Assembly: GCF_024649945.1 (NCBI RefSeq)
Contig: NZ_JANKMS010000002.1
Span: forward strand, 310,001 to 374,000
Reading direction: 5' to 3'
Length of the DNA: 64,000 nt
From: Flavobacterium panacis
GTDB taxonomy: Bacteria > Bacteroidota > Bacteroidia > Flavobacteriales > Flavobacteriaceae
The notes beneath the pieces are model-generated. The model saw only the letters and a program-made list of their open reading frames with translations, searched no databases and was not told the origin of the DNA. Below, one piece after another: positions 8,932-19,177 of this stretch. The first letter of the stretch is position 1. Every line of letters begins with the position of its first letter. The position numbers and the translations under genes are program-made.

Positions 8932-10413
8932 ATGCCTTTATATACAAGTCAGCCCTTAAAAATATACAATTCGCTTTCAGGCGAAAAAGAAGATTTCAAA
9001 CCTATCCATGATGGAAATGTTGGAATGTATGTTTGTGGACCTACCGTATATAGTAATGTTCACCTAGGAAATGTGAGAACTTTTATGTCTTTTGACGTAA
9101 TCTTCAGATATTTTCTGCATTTAGATTACAAAGTTCGCTACGTACGTAACATTACGGACGTCGGGCATATTGTGGATGATGTGGATGAAGGTGAAGATAA
9201 AATTGCTAAAAAAGCACGTTTGGAGCAATTAGAACCAATGGAAGTCGTACAGCGCTATACTGTAGATTTTCATAACATTCTAAAAGCTTTCAATTTTTTG
9301 CCACCAAGCATTGAGCCCACTGCTACTGGACATATTATCGAACAGATTGAAATCATCAAAAAAATCATCGACAAAGGTATCGGTTACGTTGCCAATGGAT
9401 CGGTTTATTTTGATGTTGTAAAGTATAACGAAACCAATAATTACGGTATTCTAAGTGGTAGAAATATCGATGATATGCTGGCAAATACGCGTGATCTTGA
9501 TGGACAATCTGATAAGAGAAACCCGCAGGATTTTGCACTTTGGAAAAGAGCAGAACCAGAACATATTATGAGATGGCCTTCACCTTGGAGCGATGGTTTC
9601 CCAGGATGGCATCTTGAGTGTACTGCAATGAGCACTAAATATCTTGGTAATCATTTTGATATTCACGGAGGTGGAATGGATTTAAAATTTCCACACCACG
9701 AATGCGAAATTGCGCAAAACGAAGCTTGCACAGGTCAATCTCCAGTAAATTATTGGATGCACGCCAACATGCTGACTTTAAACGGAAAGAAAATGGCTAA
9801 ATCAACTGGAAATAATATTTTACCAGGCGAAATTCTTAGCGGTGATAACAATATCTTAAGCAAACCATTTTCAGCTTCTGTAACCCGTTTCTTTATGTTA
9901 CAGGCTCATTACAGAAGTATTTTAGATTTTTCTGATGACGCTATTGTTGCAGCCGAAAAAGGATATAAAAGATTAATGGAAGCAGTTGATGTTTTACCAA
10001 ATATTACAGCAGGAAATACGAGCTCTATCGACTTTGCAGCATGGAAACAACTTTGCTATGATGCAATGAATGACGATTTCAATACACCGATTTTGATTGC
10101 TCAATTATTTGAAGCGGTTCGTTACATCAATTTATTAAAAGATGGTAAAGAAACTATTTCAGCAACAGATTTAGCAGATTTCACAACAGCTGTCAATGCT
10201 TTTGTTTTTGACGTTTTAGGACTTAGCGACGAGAAAAACGCTGACGGTGATAACGACAAATTAGAAGGTGTTGTAAACATGCTTATCGGAATGAGAAATC
10301 AAGCAAGAGCAGATAAAAACTTTGCTCTTTCTGATCAAATTCGCGATCAGTTAATTGCACTAGGCATACAACTTAAGGACGGAAAAGAGGGAACATCTTT
10401 TAGCATTCAATAA
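8932..10413 (+). CDS. cysS: Cysteinyl-tRNA synthetase (CysS)
   Basis: 493 residues, the standard length for a class I cysteinyl-tRNA synthetase, which charges tRNA-Cys in the cytosol. The HIGH-type motif is VHLGN (about residue 45) after [10 protein letters not shown], whose Cys is a zinc ligand. The other zinc ligands sit in WHLECTAMS and [12 protein letters not shown]. The KMSKS motif is KMAKST (about 287). The C-terminal helical anticodon region ends with [17 protein letters not shown], the usual finish of CysS. Nothing is missing. It follows folE in the same direction. Confidence 0.97.
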   Translation: MPLYTSQPLKIYNSLSGEKEDFKPIHDGNVGMYVCGPTVYSNVHLGNVRTFMSFDVIFRYFLHLDYKVRYVRNITDVGHIVDDVDEGEDKIAKKARLEQLEPMEVVQRYTVDFHNILKAFNFLPPSIEPTATGHIIEQIEIIKKIIDKGIGYVANGSVYFDVVKYNETNNYGILSGRNIDDMLANTRDLDGQSDKRNPQDFALWKRAEPEHIMRWPSPWSDGFPGWHLECTAMSTKYLGNHFDIHGGGMDLKFPHHECEIAQNEACTGQSPVNYWMHANMLTLNGKKMAKSTGNNILPGEILSGDNNILSKPFSASVTRFFMLQAHYRSILDFSDDAIVAAEKGYKRLMEAVDVLPNITAGNTSSIDFAAWKQLCYDAMNDDFNTPILIAQLFEAVRYINLLKDGKETISATDLADFTTAVNAFVFDVLGLSDEKNADGDNDKLEGVVNMLIGMRNQARADKNFALSDQIRDQLIALGIQLKDGKEGTSFSIQ

Positions 10414-10494
10414 GGAAAACTTTTTTTTGGATGTAACAAAATACCCTAAAATGCAACCTATAAAGAGTTTCAAAAACTAGACAATACGTATTTA

Positions 10495-10743
10495 ATGTTA
10501 TCCAAAATTCTAATATATCCATTTGTGCTATTGGTGCGTTTTTATCAAACCGCAATTTCTCCGTTTACACCGGCATCTTGCAGATTCGAACCCACCTGTT
10601 CCACTTACATGATTCAGGCATTACAAACTCATGGATTATTTTATGGCGGATTTTTAGGCATAAAACGCATTCTAAGCTGCCATCCCTGGGGAAGAAGCGG
10701 TTATGATCCTGTACCAGAAAAGAAATGCAGTCACAAACATTAA
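10495..10743 (+). CDS. yidD: Membrane protein insertion efficiency factor YidD
   Basis: 82 residues. It has a hydrophobic amphipathic start ([13 protein letters not shown]) and the three conserved blocks of the family: [36 protein letters not shown], and SGYDPVP. YidD associates with the inner membrane near YidC and assists membrane-protein insertion. It is often encoded near rnpA/yidC, but here it lies between cysS and lgt, so it is genetically grouped with another envelope-biogenesis gene. The lgt start is 62 bp downstream without a terminator, so cotranscription is likely. Confidence 0.94.
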   Translation: MLSKILIYPFVLLVRFYQTAISPFTPASCRFEPTCSTYMIQALQTHGLFYGGFLGIKRILSCHPWGRSGYDPVPEKKCSHKH

Positions 10744-10805
10744 CCTTTTATAAAACGGTACTTTACATTAAATATTTATTTTTACAATAATATAAAACAT
10801 TTTAC

Positions 10806-11738
10806 ATGACACACGCCTTAAATTTTGTTTGGAACCCTTCAGAGGGAATCAATTTAGGATTTTTTATGATTCGCTATTACAGCTTAATGTTTGTAATTGC
10901 CTTTTTGTTAGGGTGGTTCCTAATGAAAAAGATTTTTGAAAGAGAAAACGAATCACTTGAAAAACTGGATTCTTTATTTGTTTGGACAGTTCTTGCCACT
11001 TTAATTGGAGCACGTTTGGGTCATGTTTTCTTTTACGATTGGGAATATTTCAGAAATCATTTACTTGAAATTTTCCTTCCTTTTAGATTCGAACCGAAAT
11101 TCGAATTTACAGGCTTTCAAGGATTAGCAAGTCATGGTGCAGCGATTTCTATTATTGTTGCGATGTATTATTACAGTAAAAAAATTCTAAAACGTCCGCT
11201 TTTATGGATTTTAGATCGTATCGTAATTCCTGTAGCAAGTGGTGCTATTTTTGTTCGTTTAGGTAATTTTTTCAATTCAGAAATTATTGGTAACGAAACT
11301 ACTTCTTCATTCGGAATTCGCTTTTTACATGATACCTTCAGCAAAAACGAAGCCGTACAAAAAACCGGAATTGCAGATCCCGTAGAAGCATATAATGCCA
11401 TTGCTACAAATCCTAAATTCGCTACTCTTTTAGCAGAAGTTCCAGCGAGACATCCCGCACAATTATACGAATCGTTTTCTTATGTTTTTGTATTTGCGAT
11501 TTTATACTTTTTATACTGGAAAACAAACACAAGACTTAAATCTGGTTATTTATTCGGATTGTTTTTAGTTCTTTTATTTGTAGTACGTTTTATTGTTGAA
11601 TTCGTAAAACAAAGCCAAGGAGGAATCGAAGAAAATCTAGGCTATTTCTCAACTGGACAATGGCTAAGTATTCCATTTATCATTATTGGATTATTCTTTA
11701 TCATAAGAGCTCAAAGAAATCCTTTAGCAGAATCTTAA
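10806..11738 (+). CDS. lgt: Prolipoprotein diacylglyceryl transferase (Lgt)
   Basis: 310 residues with about seven membrane segments. Lgt transfers diacylglycerol from phosphatidylglycerol to the lipobox cysteine of prolipoproteins at the inner membrane. Family motifs are present: IGARLGHVFFYDWEYF, GLASHGAAISI (the conserved His), the signature VRLGNFFNSEIIGNET, and RHPAQLYES. The C-terminus has the expected GQWLSIPFIIIGLFFI segment. Bacteroidota versions carry an insertion after the signature (here ending in FATLLAEVPARHP), as seen. Several lipoproteins in this window would be its substrates. Confidence 0.96.
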   Translation: MTHALNFVWNPSEGINLGFFMIRYYSLMFVIAFLLGWFLMKKIFERENESLEKLDSLFVWTVLATLIGARLGHVFFYDWEYFRNHLLEIFLPFRFEPKFEFTGFQGLASHGAAISIIVAMYYYSKKILKRPLLWILDRIVIPVASGAIFVRLGNFFNSEIIGNETTSSFGIRFLHDTFSKNEAVQKTGIADPVEAYNAIATNPKFATLLAEVPARHPAQLYESFSYVFVFAILYFLYWKTNTRLKSGYLFGLFLVLLFVVRFIVEFVKQSQGGIEENLGYFSTGQWLSIPFIIIGLFFIIRAQRNPLAES

Positions 11739-11756
11739 AAAAATACTCAAATAGAA

Positions 11757-11795
11757 AAAACGCCCAATATCATTCATATTGGGCGTTTTCTTTTT
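11757..11795. terminator. Bidirectional terminator between lgt and the PagL-like gene
   Basis: Perfect 14-bp arms AAAACGCCCAATAT and ATATTGGGCGTTTT around a 5-nt loop. A C then a T-run follow on the plus strand, and an A-run precedes it for the minus strand. It serves two convergent genes. Confidence 0.85.
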
Positions 11796-12408
11796 ATAAT
11801 TGACACAAGATACCAAATTCGATATTTTTCGTATTGTATCCCGCATTTGAGCTTCCTAAACCAGCATTTGAAACATGTCTTAAACTAGGACGAATATCAA
11901 ACTGAAATCTATCATAATCCACAGTACAACCAAATGCCAAAACATCTGCAAAAGCAAAACCTTTAGACATTCGTTCTGTTTCAGTATCTGAGACCATAGG
12001 ACCAACACTTCCTAAAACATAACAGGAATACATTTTACCAATAGGTTTTCTAATCAAAAAACCGATATTCAGAACATATTCACGAACATTTTTCAATTTT
12101 AGATACTCAATTCTTTTCTGCTCAAAATCTGGAGTTTCCGGCTTTACAAAATACAAATTCAATAATTGATGTTTTCCAAAATTGATTTCTGGCTGTACTA
12201 AAATTTCATATTGAAAGTTCTTAGTTTCTTTAATTATATAATACAATTGAAGCTTATAAAAATGATTCGCAAAAGTATAATTCTTGTTATTAAATTCACT
12301 TCCTAAACCATAGCCTACACCTACTCTATAGTTGCTTTTTTTCTGCTGTGCATTAACAAACATTACAGCAAACAATACTGCAACAAAAAATAATCGTTTT
12401 TGAATCAT
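11794..12408 (-). CDS. Acyloxyacyl hydrolase / PagL-like lipid A deacylase, outer-membrane beta-barrel
   Basis: 204 residues starting MIQKRLFF with a signal peptide ending VNAQ. The start is set at this ATG because the longer reading begins inside the -7 promoter element TATGTTTG. The mature part alternates hydrophobic and polar residues as in an eight-stranded barrel. Near the C-terminus RHVSNAGLGSSNAGY resembles the H-x-S-N catalytic block of PagL, which removes an ester-linked acyl chain from lipid A in the outer membrane. It ends in FGILCQL, a barrel-like finish. The catalytic acid is not certain (a Glu lies 17 residues after the Ser). A generic small barrel is the alternative. Confidence 0.68.
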   Translation of the reverse strand: MIQKRLFFVAVLFAVMFVNAQQKKSNYRVGVGYGLGSEFNNKNYTFANHFYKLQLYYIIKETKNFQYEILVQPEINFGKHQLLNLYFVKPETPDFEQKRIEYLKLKNVREYVLNIGFLIRKPIGKMYSCYVLGSVGPMVSDTETERMSKGFAFADVLAFGCTVDYDRFQFDIRPSLRHVSNAGLGSSNAGYNTKNIEFGILCQL

Positions 12409-12431
12409 AAGTAGGATTTGAATCTTATATA

Positions 12432-12439
12432 CAAACATA
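12432..12439 (-). promoter_or_regulatory. -7 element (TATGTTTG) for the PagL-like gene
   Basis: A perfect TAnnTTTG match on the minus strand, directly after the secDF terminator T-run and 23 bp before the chosen ATG. No clear -33 element. It argues against the longer start, whose ATG would lie within this motif. Confidence 0.45.
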
Positions 12440-12469
12440 AAAAAAAGATCCAGTTTTCACTGGATCTTT
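12439..12469 (-). terminator. Terminator after secDF
   Basis: Ten-bp arms AAAGATCCAG and CTGGATCTTT around a 6-nt loop; on the minus strand a run of T residues follows. It lies 24 bp beyond the secDF stop. Confidence 0.8.
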
Positions 12470-12492
12470 CTATATCAAAATAAGGTTTCTTA

Positions 12493-15486
12493 TTATGCCT
12501 TATTATGTTTGTCTTCAATTGTATGTTTTTCATCATTTGAAATCGTATCAACCAGTACTGGAGTCGCGATAAACAATGAAGAATAAGTACCAACGATAAT
12601 ACCAATTAACATTGCGAAGATAAATCCTCTGATAGACTCTCCACCGAAGATAAACATCGTTAACAATACAATGATCATCATTAATGAAGTATTCAATGTT
12701 CTTGACAATGTAGTATTAATAGAAGCATTTACGATATCTTCGAAACTTCCTTTACGGTTTCCGATGATAAACTCTCTTACCCTGTCAAATACAATAACCG
12801 TATCGTTCATAGAGTAACCAATTACAGTTAAGATTGCAGCGATAAAGTGCTGATCCATTTCCATGTGGAATGGCATGAATTTGTAACATAATGAATAAAC
12901 TCCTAATACAAATACTACGTCGTGCGCCACAGCTGCAATCGCACCTAATGAATACTGCCATTTACGGAAAGATACCATTAAGTATAAGAAGATAACTGCC
13001 ATCGCTCCAAGAACTGCCCAGTATGAGTTCGTTTTAATATCTTCAGAGATAGAAGCTCCAACTTTAGAAGCTTGTAATACACCAACTGTTTTACCATTGT
13101 AAGAGTTAATGAATTTATCGTAAGAAGTATTTGGGAAATATTTCTGTAAAGAATTGTATAATTTCTGGTTTACTTCTTCATCAATAGCAACACCGTCTTC
13201 TTTAATTTTATATTTAGTAGTGATTTTCAATTGATCATCATCACCTAAAATCTTAGCTTCAACAGGAGTACCAAAAGCAGCAGATAATTCATCTGAAACT
13301 GCAGTAGCATCTACAGCTTTTTCGAATTTAACTTGGAAAGTTCTACCTCCAACAAAATCCACACCTTCATCTAATCCGTTAACGAAGAAGATAGAAACTA
13401 AACTTACTACTGTTACAATAGAAGAGAAGATATAAGTGAATTTTTTAACTTTAATAAAGTCAAAGTGGAAATTAGTAAACCAATTTTTAGTAATGTTTGT
13501 TGAAAAAGTTAAATCTGCTTTTCCAAGAATATTTCTATCGATGAAAATTCTAGCGATAAAGATAGATGTAAACAATGAAGTTACAATACCAATTAATAAT
13601 GTTAATGCGAAACCTTTGATTGGACCTGTACCAAAGATAAACAAGATAGCTCCAGTTAAAACGTGAGTAACGTTAGCATCAATAATAGAACGCATTGCAC
13701 CGTGCCATCCGTAAGAAGCTTGAACTGCCTCAGAAAGAGATTTTCCTTCACGTAATTCCTCTTTTGCTCTTTCATAGATAATAATGTTCGCATCTACCGC
13801 AGTACCCAATGTTAACACGATACCTGCAATACCTGGCAATGTTAATACGAAACCAAAACTTGCCATAATTCCGAATAAGAACAGTAAGTTCAATAATAAA
13901 GCAAGGTTTGCATACCAACCAGCTTTACCATAATAGAATACCATCCAAACGCAAACTAATAAGAAACCTAATACAGAAGAAATTGTACCTGCATCAATAG
14001 CTGCTTGCCCTAAAGACGGACCAACAACAGTTGATTGAATAATATCTGCAGAAGCTGGTAATTTACCTGCATTTAATACGTTCGCTAAATCTTTAGTTTC
14101 AGCAACATCAAATGAACCTGTAATCTCAGATCTTCCTCCAGCAATAGGACCGCTTGTTACACCTGGAGCAGAATATACGATATCATCTAAAACAATAGCA
14201 ATGTAGCTTTTTTGAGCAAATGCTCTTCCTGTCAATTCTTCCCAAACTTTAGCACCTTGGCTGTTCATCTGCATAGAAACTGCAGGTTTACCCATTTGGT
14301 CAAAAGTATCTTTTGCATCAGTAACAACACCACCGCTCATTGCTGGGTTATTGTCTCTGTTTCCTTTTAAAGCGTATAATTCTACAACTTCAATATCTTT
14401 AGCACTTGCTAAATCTTTTGCTTTTTGATCTTTTATTGTAGTTGGCTTACTCCAAACAAATTTTGCATAGTGTTGGTCAGCTGCCAATAAAACTCTAATT
14501 TCTGGTCTTTTAAAATAAGCATTGATAGTTGCTGTATCTTTTGGTGCAAAATAACCCAAAACTGGTCCACCACCTTGACCGATAATTTTATCAAATAAAG
14601 GATTGTTTCCTTTTTTAGCTGCAGTTGAATCTTTAGTATCATCCGTTAATAAAGCATTCAATGAATCTTTAGCAACAGTTTTAGTTTCTACTTTCTTAAC
14701 TTCAGTTTTCTTTAAAGCTTCGTTAGCTGCTACTAAGAAGTTTCCAATTTCTTCAATTTTGTAAGTTTCCCAGAACTCTAATTGAGCTTTTCCACCTAAT
14801 AATTTTTTAATTCTATCAACATCCTTAGCACCTGGAAGCTCTACTAGGATTCTTCCTGTTTCTCCTAATTTTTGGATGTTTGGCTGTGTAACACCAAATT
14901 TGTCGATACGCTCTCTTAATACTTTAAAAGCACTTTCTACAGACTCATCAACTTTTCTTTTGATAACTTTTTGAACCTGCGCGTCAGACATTTGAAAATC
15001 TACACCACCATCTCCTTGAAGACTTCTATTAGCAAAAATATCTGGAGATGCTAATTTTACAGAACCTTTTGAATTTGCTTCAAAAGCCTCGAAGAACTTA
15101 TTTAAATATGTTTTGTTTCCTTCTAAATTTGCAGAAGCATCAGCTAATGATTTATTAAAAACTGGATTTTTAGAATTATTAGCCAAACCTTTTAATACAT
15201 CTTTAATAGAAATTTGAAGAATAACGTTGATTCCTCCTTCTAAGTCAAGACCTTTATTAAGTTGTTTGTTTTTCACTTCATTGTAAGTGAAATCAGTAAA
15301 ACCAAGATTTAATACTTTTTCTTTACCAATAGAATCTAAATATTTCAGCTCTTTATCAGGGTTGTCACCTGCAAAAGCTTTAGCTTCACTTTTGACACCA
15401 TTTGCCACAAAAGTGAATGATAGTTGGTAAATACTTACCAATGCAAATAGAATTGCGAAAAATTTAATAAGTCCTTTATTCTGCAT
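12493..15486 (-). CDS. secDF: Single-chain protein translocase SecDF
   Basis: 997 residues joining SecD and SecF, the usual Bacteroidota form. SecDF uses the proton gradient to pull secreted proteins across the inner membrane after SecYEG. The SecD part starts with one membrane segment and DLEGGINVILQI, has a long periplasmic region (about 60-500) that includes an Ala/Lys/Thr-rich insertion about residues 260-300, then six membrane segments with GTAVDANIIIYERAKEEL. The SecF part (about 660-980) has VDFVGGRTFQVKF and GYSMNDTVIVFDRVREF. Those Asp/Arg motifs carry the proton-relay residues of the family. The last residues (DEKHTIEDKHNKA) are a polar cytosolic tail. A single-gene unit with its own terminator. 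Confidence 0.96.
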   Translation of the reverse strand: MQNKGLIKFFAILFALVSIYQLSFTFVANGVKSEAKAFAGDNPDKELKYLDSIGKEKVLNLGFTDFTYNEVKNKQLNKGLDLEGGINVILQISIKDVLKGLANNSKNPVFNKSLADASANLEGNKTYLNKFFEAFEANSKGSVKLASPDIFANRSLQGDGGVDFQMSDAQVQKVIKRKVDESVESAFKVLRERIDKFGVTQPNIQKLGETGRILVELPGAKDVDRIKKLLGGKAQLEFWETYKIEEIGNFLVAANEALKKTEVKKVETKTVAKDSLNALLTDDTKDSTAAKKGNNPLFDKIIGQGGGPVLGYFAPKDTATINAYFKRPEIRVLLAADQHYAKFVWSKPTTIKDQKAKDLASAKDIEVVELYALKGNRDNNPAMSGGVVTDAKDTFDQMGKPAVSMQMNSQGAKVWEELTGRAFAQKSYIAIVLDDIVYSAPGVTSGPIAGGRSEITGSFDVAETKDLANVLNAGKLPASADIIQSTVVGPSLGQAAIDAGTISSVLGFLLVCVWMVFYYGKAGWYANLALLLNLLFLFGIMASFGFVLTLPGIAGIVLTLGTAVDANIIIYERAKEELREGKSLSEAVQASYGWHGAMRSIIDANVTHVLTGAILFIFGTGPIKGFALTLLIGIVTSLFTSIFIARIFIDRNILGKADLTFSTNITKNWFTNFHFDFIKVKKFTYIFSSIVTVVSLVSIFFVNGLDEGVDFVGGRTFQVKFEKAVDATAVSDELSAAFGTPVEAKILGDDDQLKITTKYKIKEDGVAIDEEVNQKLYNSLQKYFPNTSYDKFINSYNGKTVGVLQASKVGASISEDIKTNSYWAVLGAMAVIFLYLMVSFRKWQYSLGAIAAVAHDVVFVLGVYSLCYKFMPFHMEMDQHFIAAILTVIGYSMNDTVIVFDRVREFIIGNRKGSFEDIVNASINTTLSRTLNTSLMMIIVLLTMFIFGGESIRGFIFAMLIGIIVGTYSSLFIATPVLVDTISNDEKHTIEDKHNKA

Positions 15487-15567
15487 TATTACTAAAAATT
15501 AATTATGTTTTATTTTTGTTTTTGTTTTAAAGTCCCATAAAATAAGCCCTGACATGATTTTTTAAAA

Positions 15568-15575
15568 CAAAAATA
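15568..15575 (-). promoter_or_regulatory. Possible -7 element for secDF
   Basis: TATTTTTG on the minus strand matches TAnnTTTG, 81 bp before the secDF ATG. There is no convincing -33 element, so this is weak. Confidence 0.3.
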
Positions 15576-15660
15576 CGAGATCACGAATTACCATTTTTTT
15601 TTTAAACCGAGCAAATATATAATTAACGAAAATATTAACCAATTAATTTATTAATTAATC

Positions 15661-15693
15661 GCAAAAAAAAGACTGCAAAAGTGCAGCCTTTTT
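15661..15693 (-). terminator. Terminator after mdh
   Basis: Arms AAAAAGACTGCA and TGCAGCCTTTTT (one internal mismatch) with a 4-nt loop. A T-run follows on the minus strand, about 20 bp after the mdh stop. Confidence 0.75.
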
Positions 15694-15711
15694 CTTTTAT
15701 TTCGTTTTTTA

Positions 15712-16647
15712 TTACACTAAAATCGTCTTTAAAGCCTCATTCATGCTACGAACTGCATCTGCACTTTTCGCAAATAATGCTTTTTCTTGATCATTTAAGT
15801 TAATATCAAGGATTTCTTCCACTCCGTTTTTACCAATTATACAAGGAACTCCTATACAAATATCATTTTGACCATATTCTCCTTCTACAAAAACAGAACA
15901 TGCAATCATTTTCTTTTGATCGTTCAAAATACTATCTACCAAGTAAGCTACCGAAGCGCCAGGAGCATACCAAGCAGAAGTCCCAAGCAAACCTGTAAGT
16001 GTTGCCCCTCCTACCATGGTGTCTGCAGCAACTTTTTGTAACACTTCTTCTGAAAGAAATTCTGTTACTGGAATTCCGTTATAAGATGCCAGACGAGTTA
16101 ACGGAATCATAGTCGTATCACCGTGACCTCCAATTACCATTGCCGAAATATCATTTGCAGGTTTATCTAAAGCCAATGAAAGATATGTTCTAAAACGCGA
16201 ACTGTCTAAAGCTCCACCCATTCCTATAATTCTATTTTTCGGAAGACCTGTTGCTTTCAAAGCCAAATACGTCATAGTATCCATTGGGTTCGATACTACT
16301 ACAATAATTGTGTTTGGAGAATATTTTAATACATTTTCAGCAACTGTTTTTACAATTCCTGCGTTTATACCTATTAATTCTTCTCTTGTCATTCCTGGCT
16401 TTCTCGGAATTCCTGATGTAATCACCACTACATCACTTCCTGCAGTTTTAGAATAATCATTGGTTACGCCAGATACTTTTGTATTAAAACCAGTATTTGT
16501 AGCGCACTGTGTAATATCCAATGCCTTACCCTCTGCAAAACCTTCTTTAATATCCAACAATACTACTTCGCTTGCAATTCCTCTATAAGAAATAACATCT
16601 GCACATGTAGCACCAACATTTCCTGCTCCTACAATGGTAACTTTCAT
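15712..16647 (-). CDS. mdh: Malate dehydrogenase (NAD-dependent, LDH-like type)
   Basis: 311 residues. It interconverts malate and oxaloacetate in the citric acid cycle. The NAD-binding loop is VGAGNVGATCADVI with Asp 34 in VLLDIKEG binding the ribose. The substrate arginines lie in SGIPRKPGMTREEL and LDSSRFRT. The catalytic His is in VIGGHGDTTMIPL. This is the bacterial LDH-like MDH class (type 3), normal length. It follows gyrB on the minus strand, but a perfect inverted repeat that should terminate gyrB lies between them, so it probably has its own promoter; I find no perfect -7 match. Confidence 0.95.
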   Translation of the reverse strand: MKVTIVGAGNVGATCADVISYRGIASEVVLLDIKEGFAEGKALDITQCATNTGFNTKVSGVTNDYSKTAGSDVVVITSGIPRKPGMTREELIGINAGIVKTVAENVLKYSPNTIIVVVSNPMDTMTYLALKATGLPKNRIIGMGGALDSSRFRTYLSLALDKPANDISAMVIGGHGDTTMIPLTRLASYNGIPVTEFLSEEVLQKVAADTMVGGATLTGLLGTSAWYAPGASVAYLVDSILNDQKKMIACSVFVEGEYGQNDICIGVPCIIGKNGVEEILDINLNDQEKALFAKSADAVRSMNEALKTILV

Positions 16648-16693
16648 ATTTTATACTTTATCGGTTATTAATATTGCCTATTCTTTAAAAAGA

Positions 16694-16738
16694 CAATTCG
16701 TTTAATTGTCTAGTAAATTTAAACAATTAAACGAATTG
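16694..16738 (-). terminator. Terminator between gyrB and mdh
   Basis: Perfect 16-bp arms CAATTCGTTTAATTGT and ACAATTAAACGAATTG with a 13-nt loop. On the minus strand it is followed by TCTTTTTAAAG. The arms are AT-rich, so it could also act as an operator for mdh. Confidence 0.65.
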
Positions 16739-16757
16739 AAATTATTAATTTTTCATT

Positions 16758-18728
<1,971 letters not shown>

Positions 18729-18736
18729 CTAACACG

Positions 18737-18744
18737 CAAATATA
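18737..18744 (-). promoter_or_regulatory. -7 element (TATATTTG) of the gyrB promoter
   Basis: A perfect TAnnTTTG match on the minus strand, placing the transcript start about 33 nt before gyrB. The -33 element is not obvious. Confidence 0.45.
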
Positions 18745-19044
18745 TAAAAACGCGGGCTATATAACCAGTAAAATAGTAGTGAAAGCTGTTAAGTTATTAA
18801 CACAATTGTCTGAAAAACTAAAAAATAAAAGTAGAAAATTCCAATTTTTTAAAATTTCAAATTCTAAAACTGAAAATTACACAAAAAACAATGTTTTTGG
18901 AAACTCCAATTCTTAAAATTAAATTCCAAATTTTTGAAATTCCAAATTCCAAAACTCTGAGTCTAGAATTTTTAGTTTCAATTCGAAAAACAACATTTCA
19001 AATTCCAATTTTAAAACTTCAAAATCCAAAATTGTATTAAAACA

Positions 19045-19081
19045 AAAAACCGAAATCACACCTTAATGCATTTCGGTTTTT
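19045..19081 (-). terminator. Terminator after the asparagine synthetase paralogue
   Basis: Twelve-bp arms AAAAACCGAAAT and ATTTCGGTTTTT with a 13-nt loop. The A/T ends supply a T-run on either strand. It lies about 100 bp beyond the gene's stop. Confidence 0.7.
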
Positions 19082-19177
19082 AAATCGGTTTCAATTTGGT
19101 ATTTGGAATTTATTTTATTTAAAAATTCTTTCTTTTTTTTGGGAATTTGGAATTTTAAAAAATTGGAATTTCTCTTT

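Noticed and set aside
12409..12438. Longer start for the PagL-like gene
   Set aside because: That ATG lies inside a perfect -7 promoter element; the inner ATG gives a standard signal peptide.
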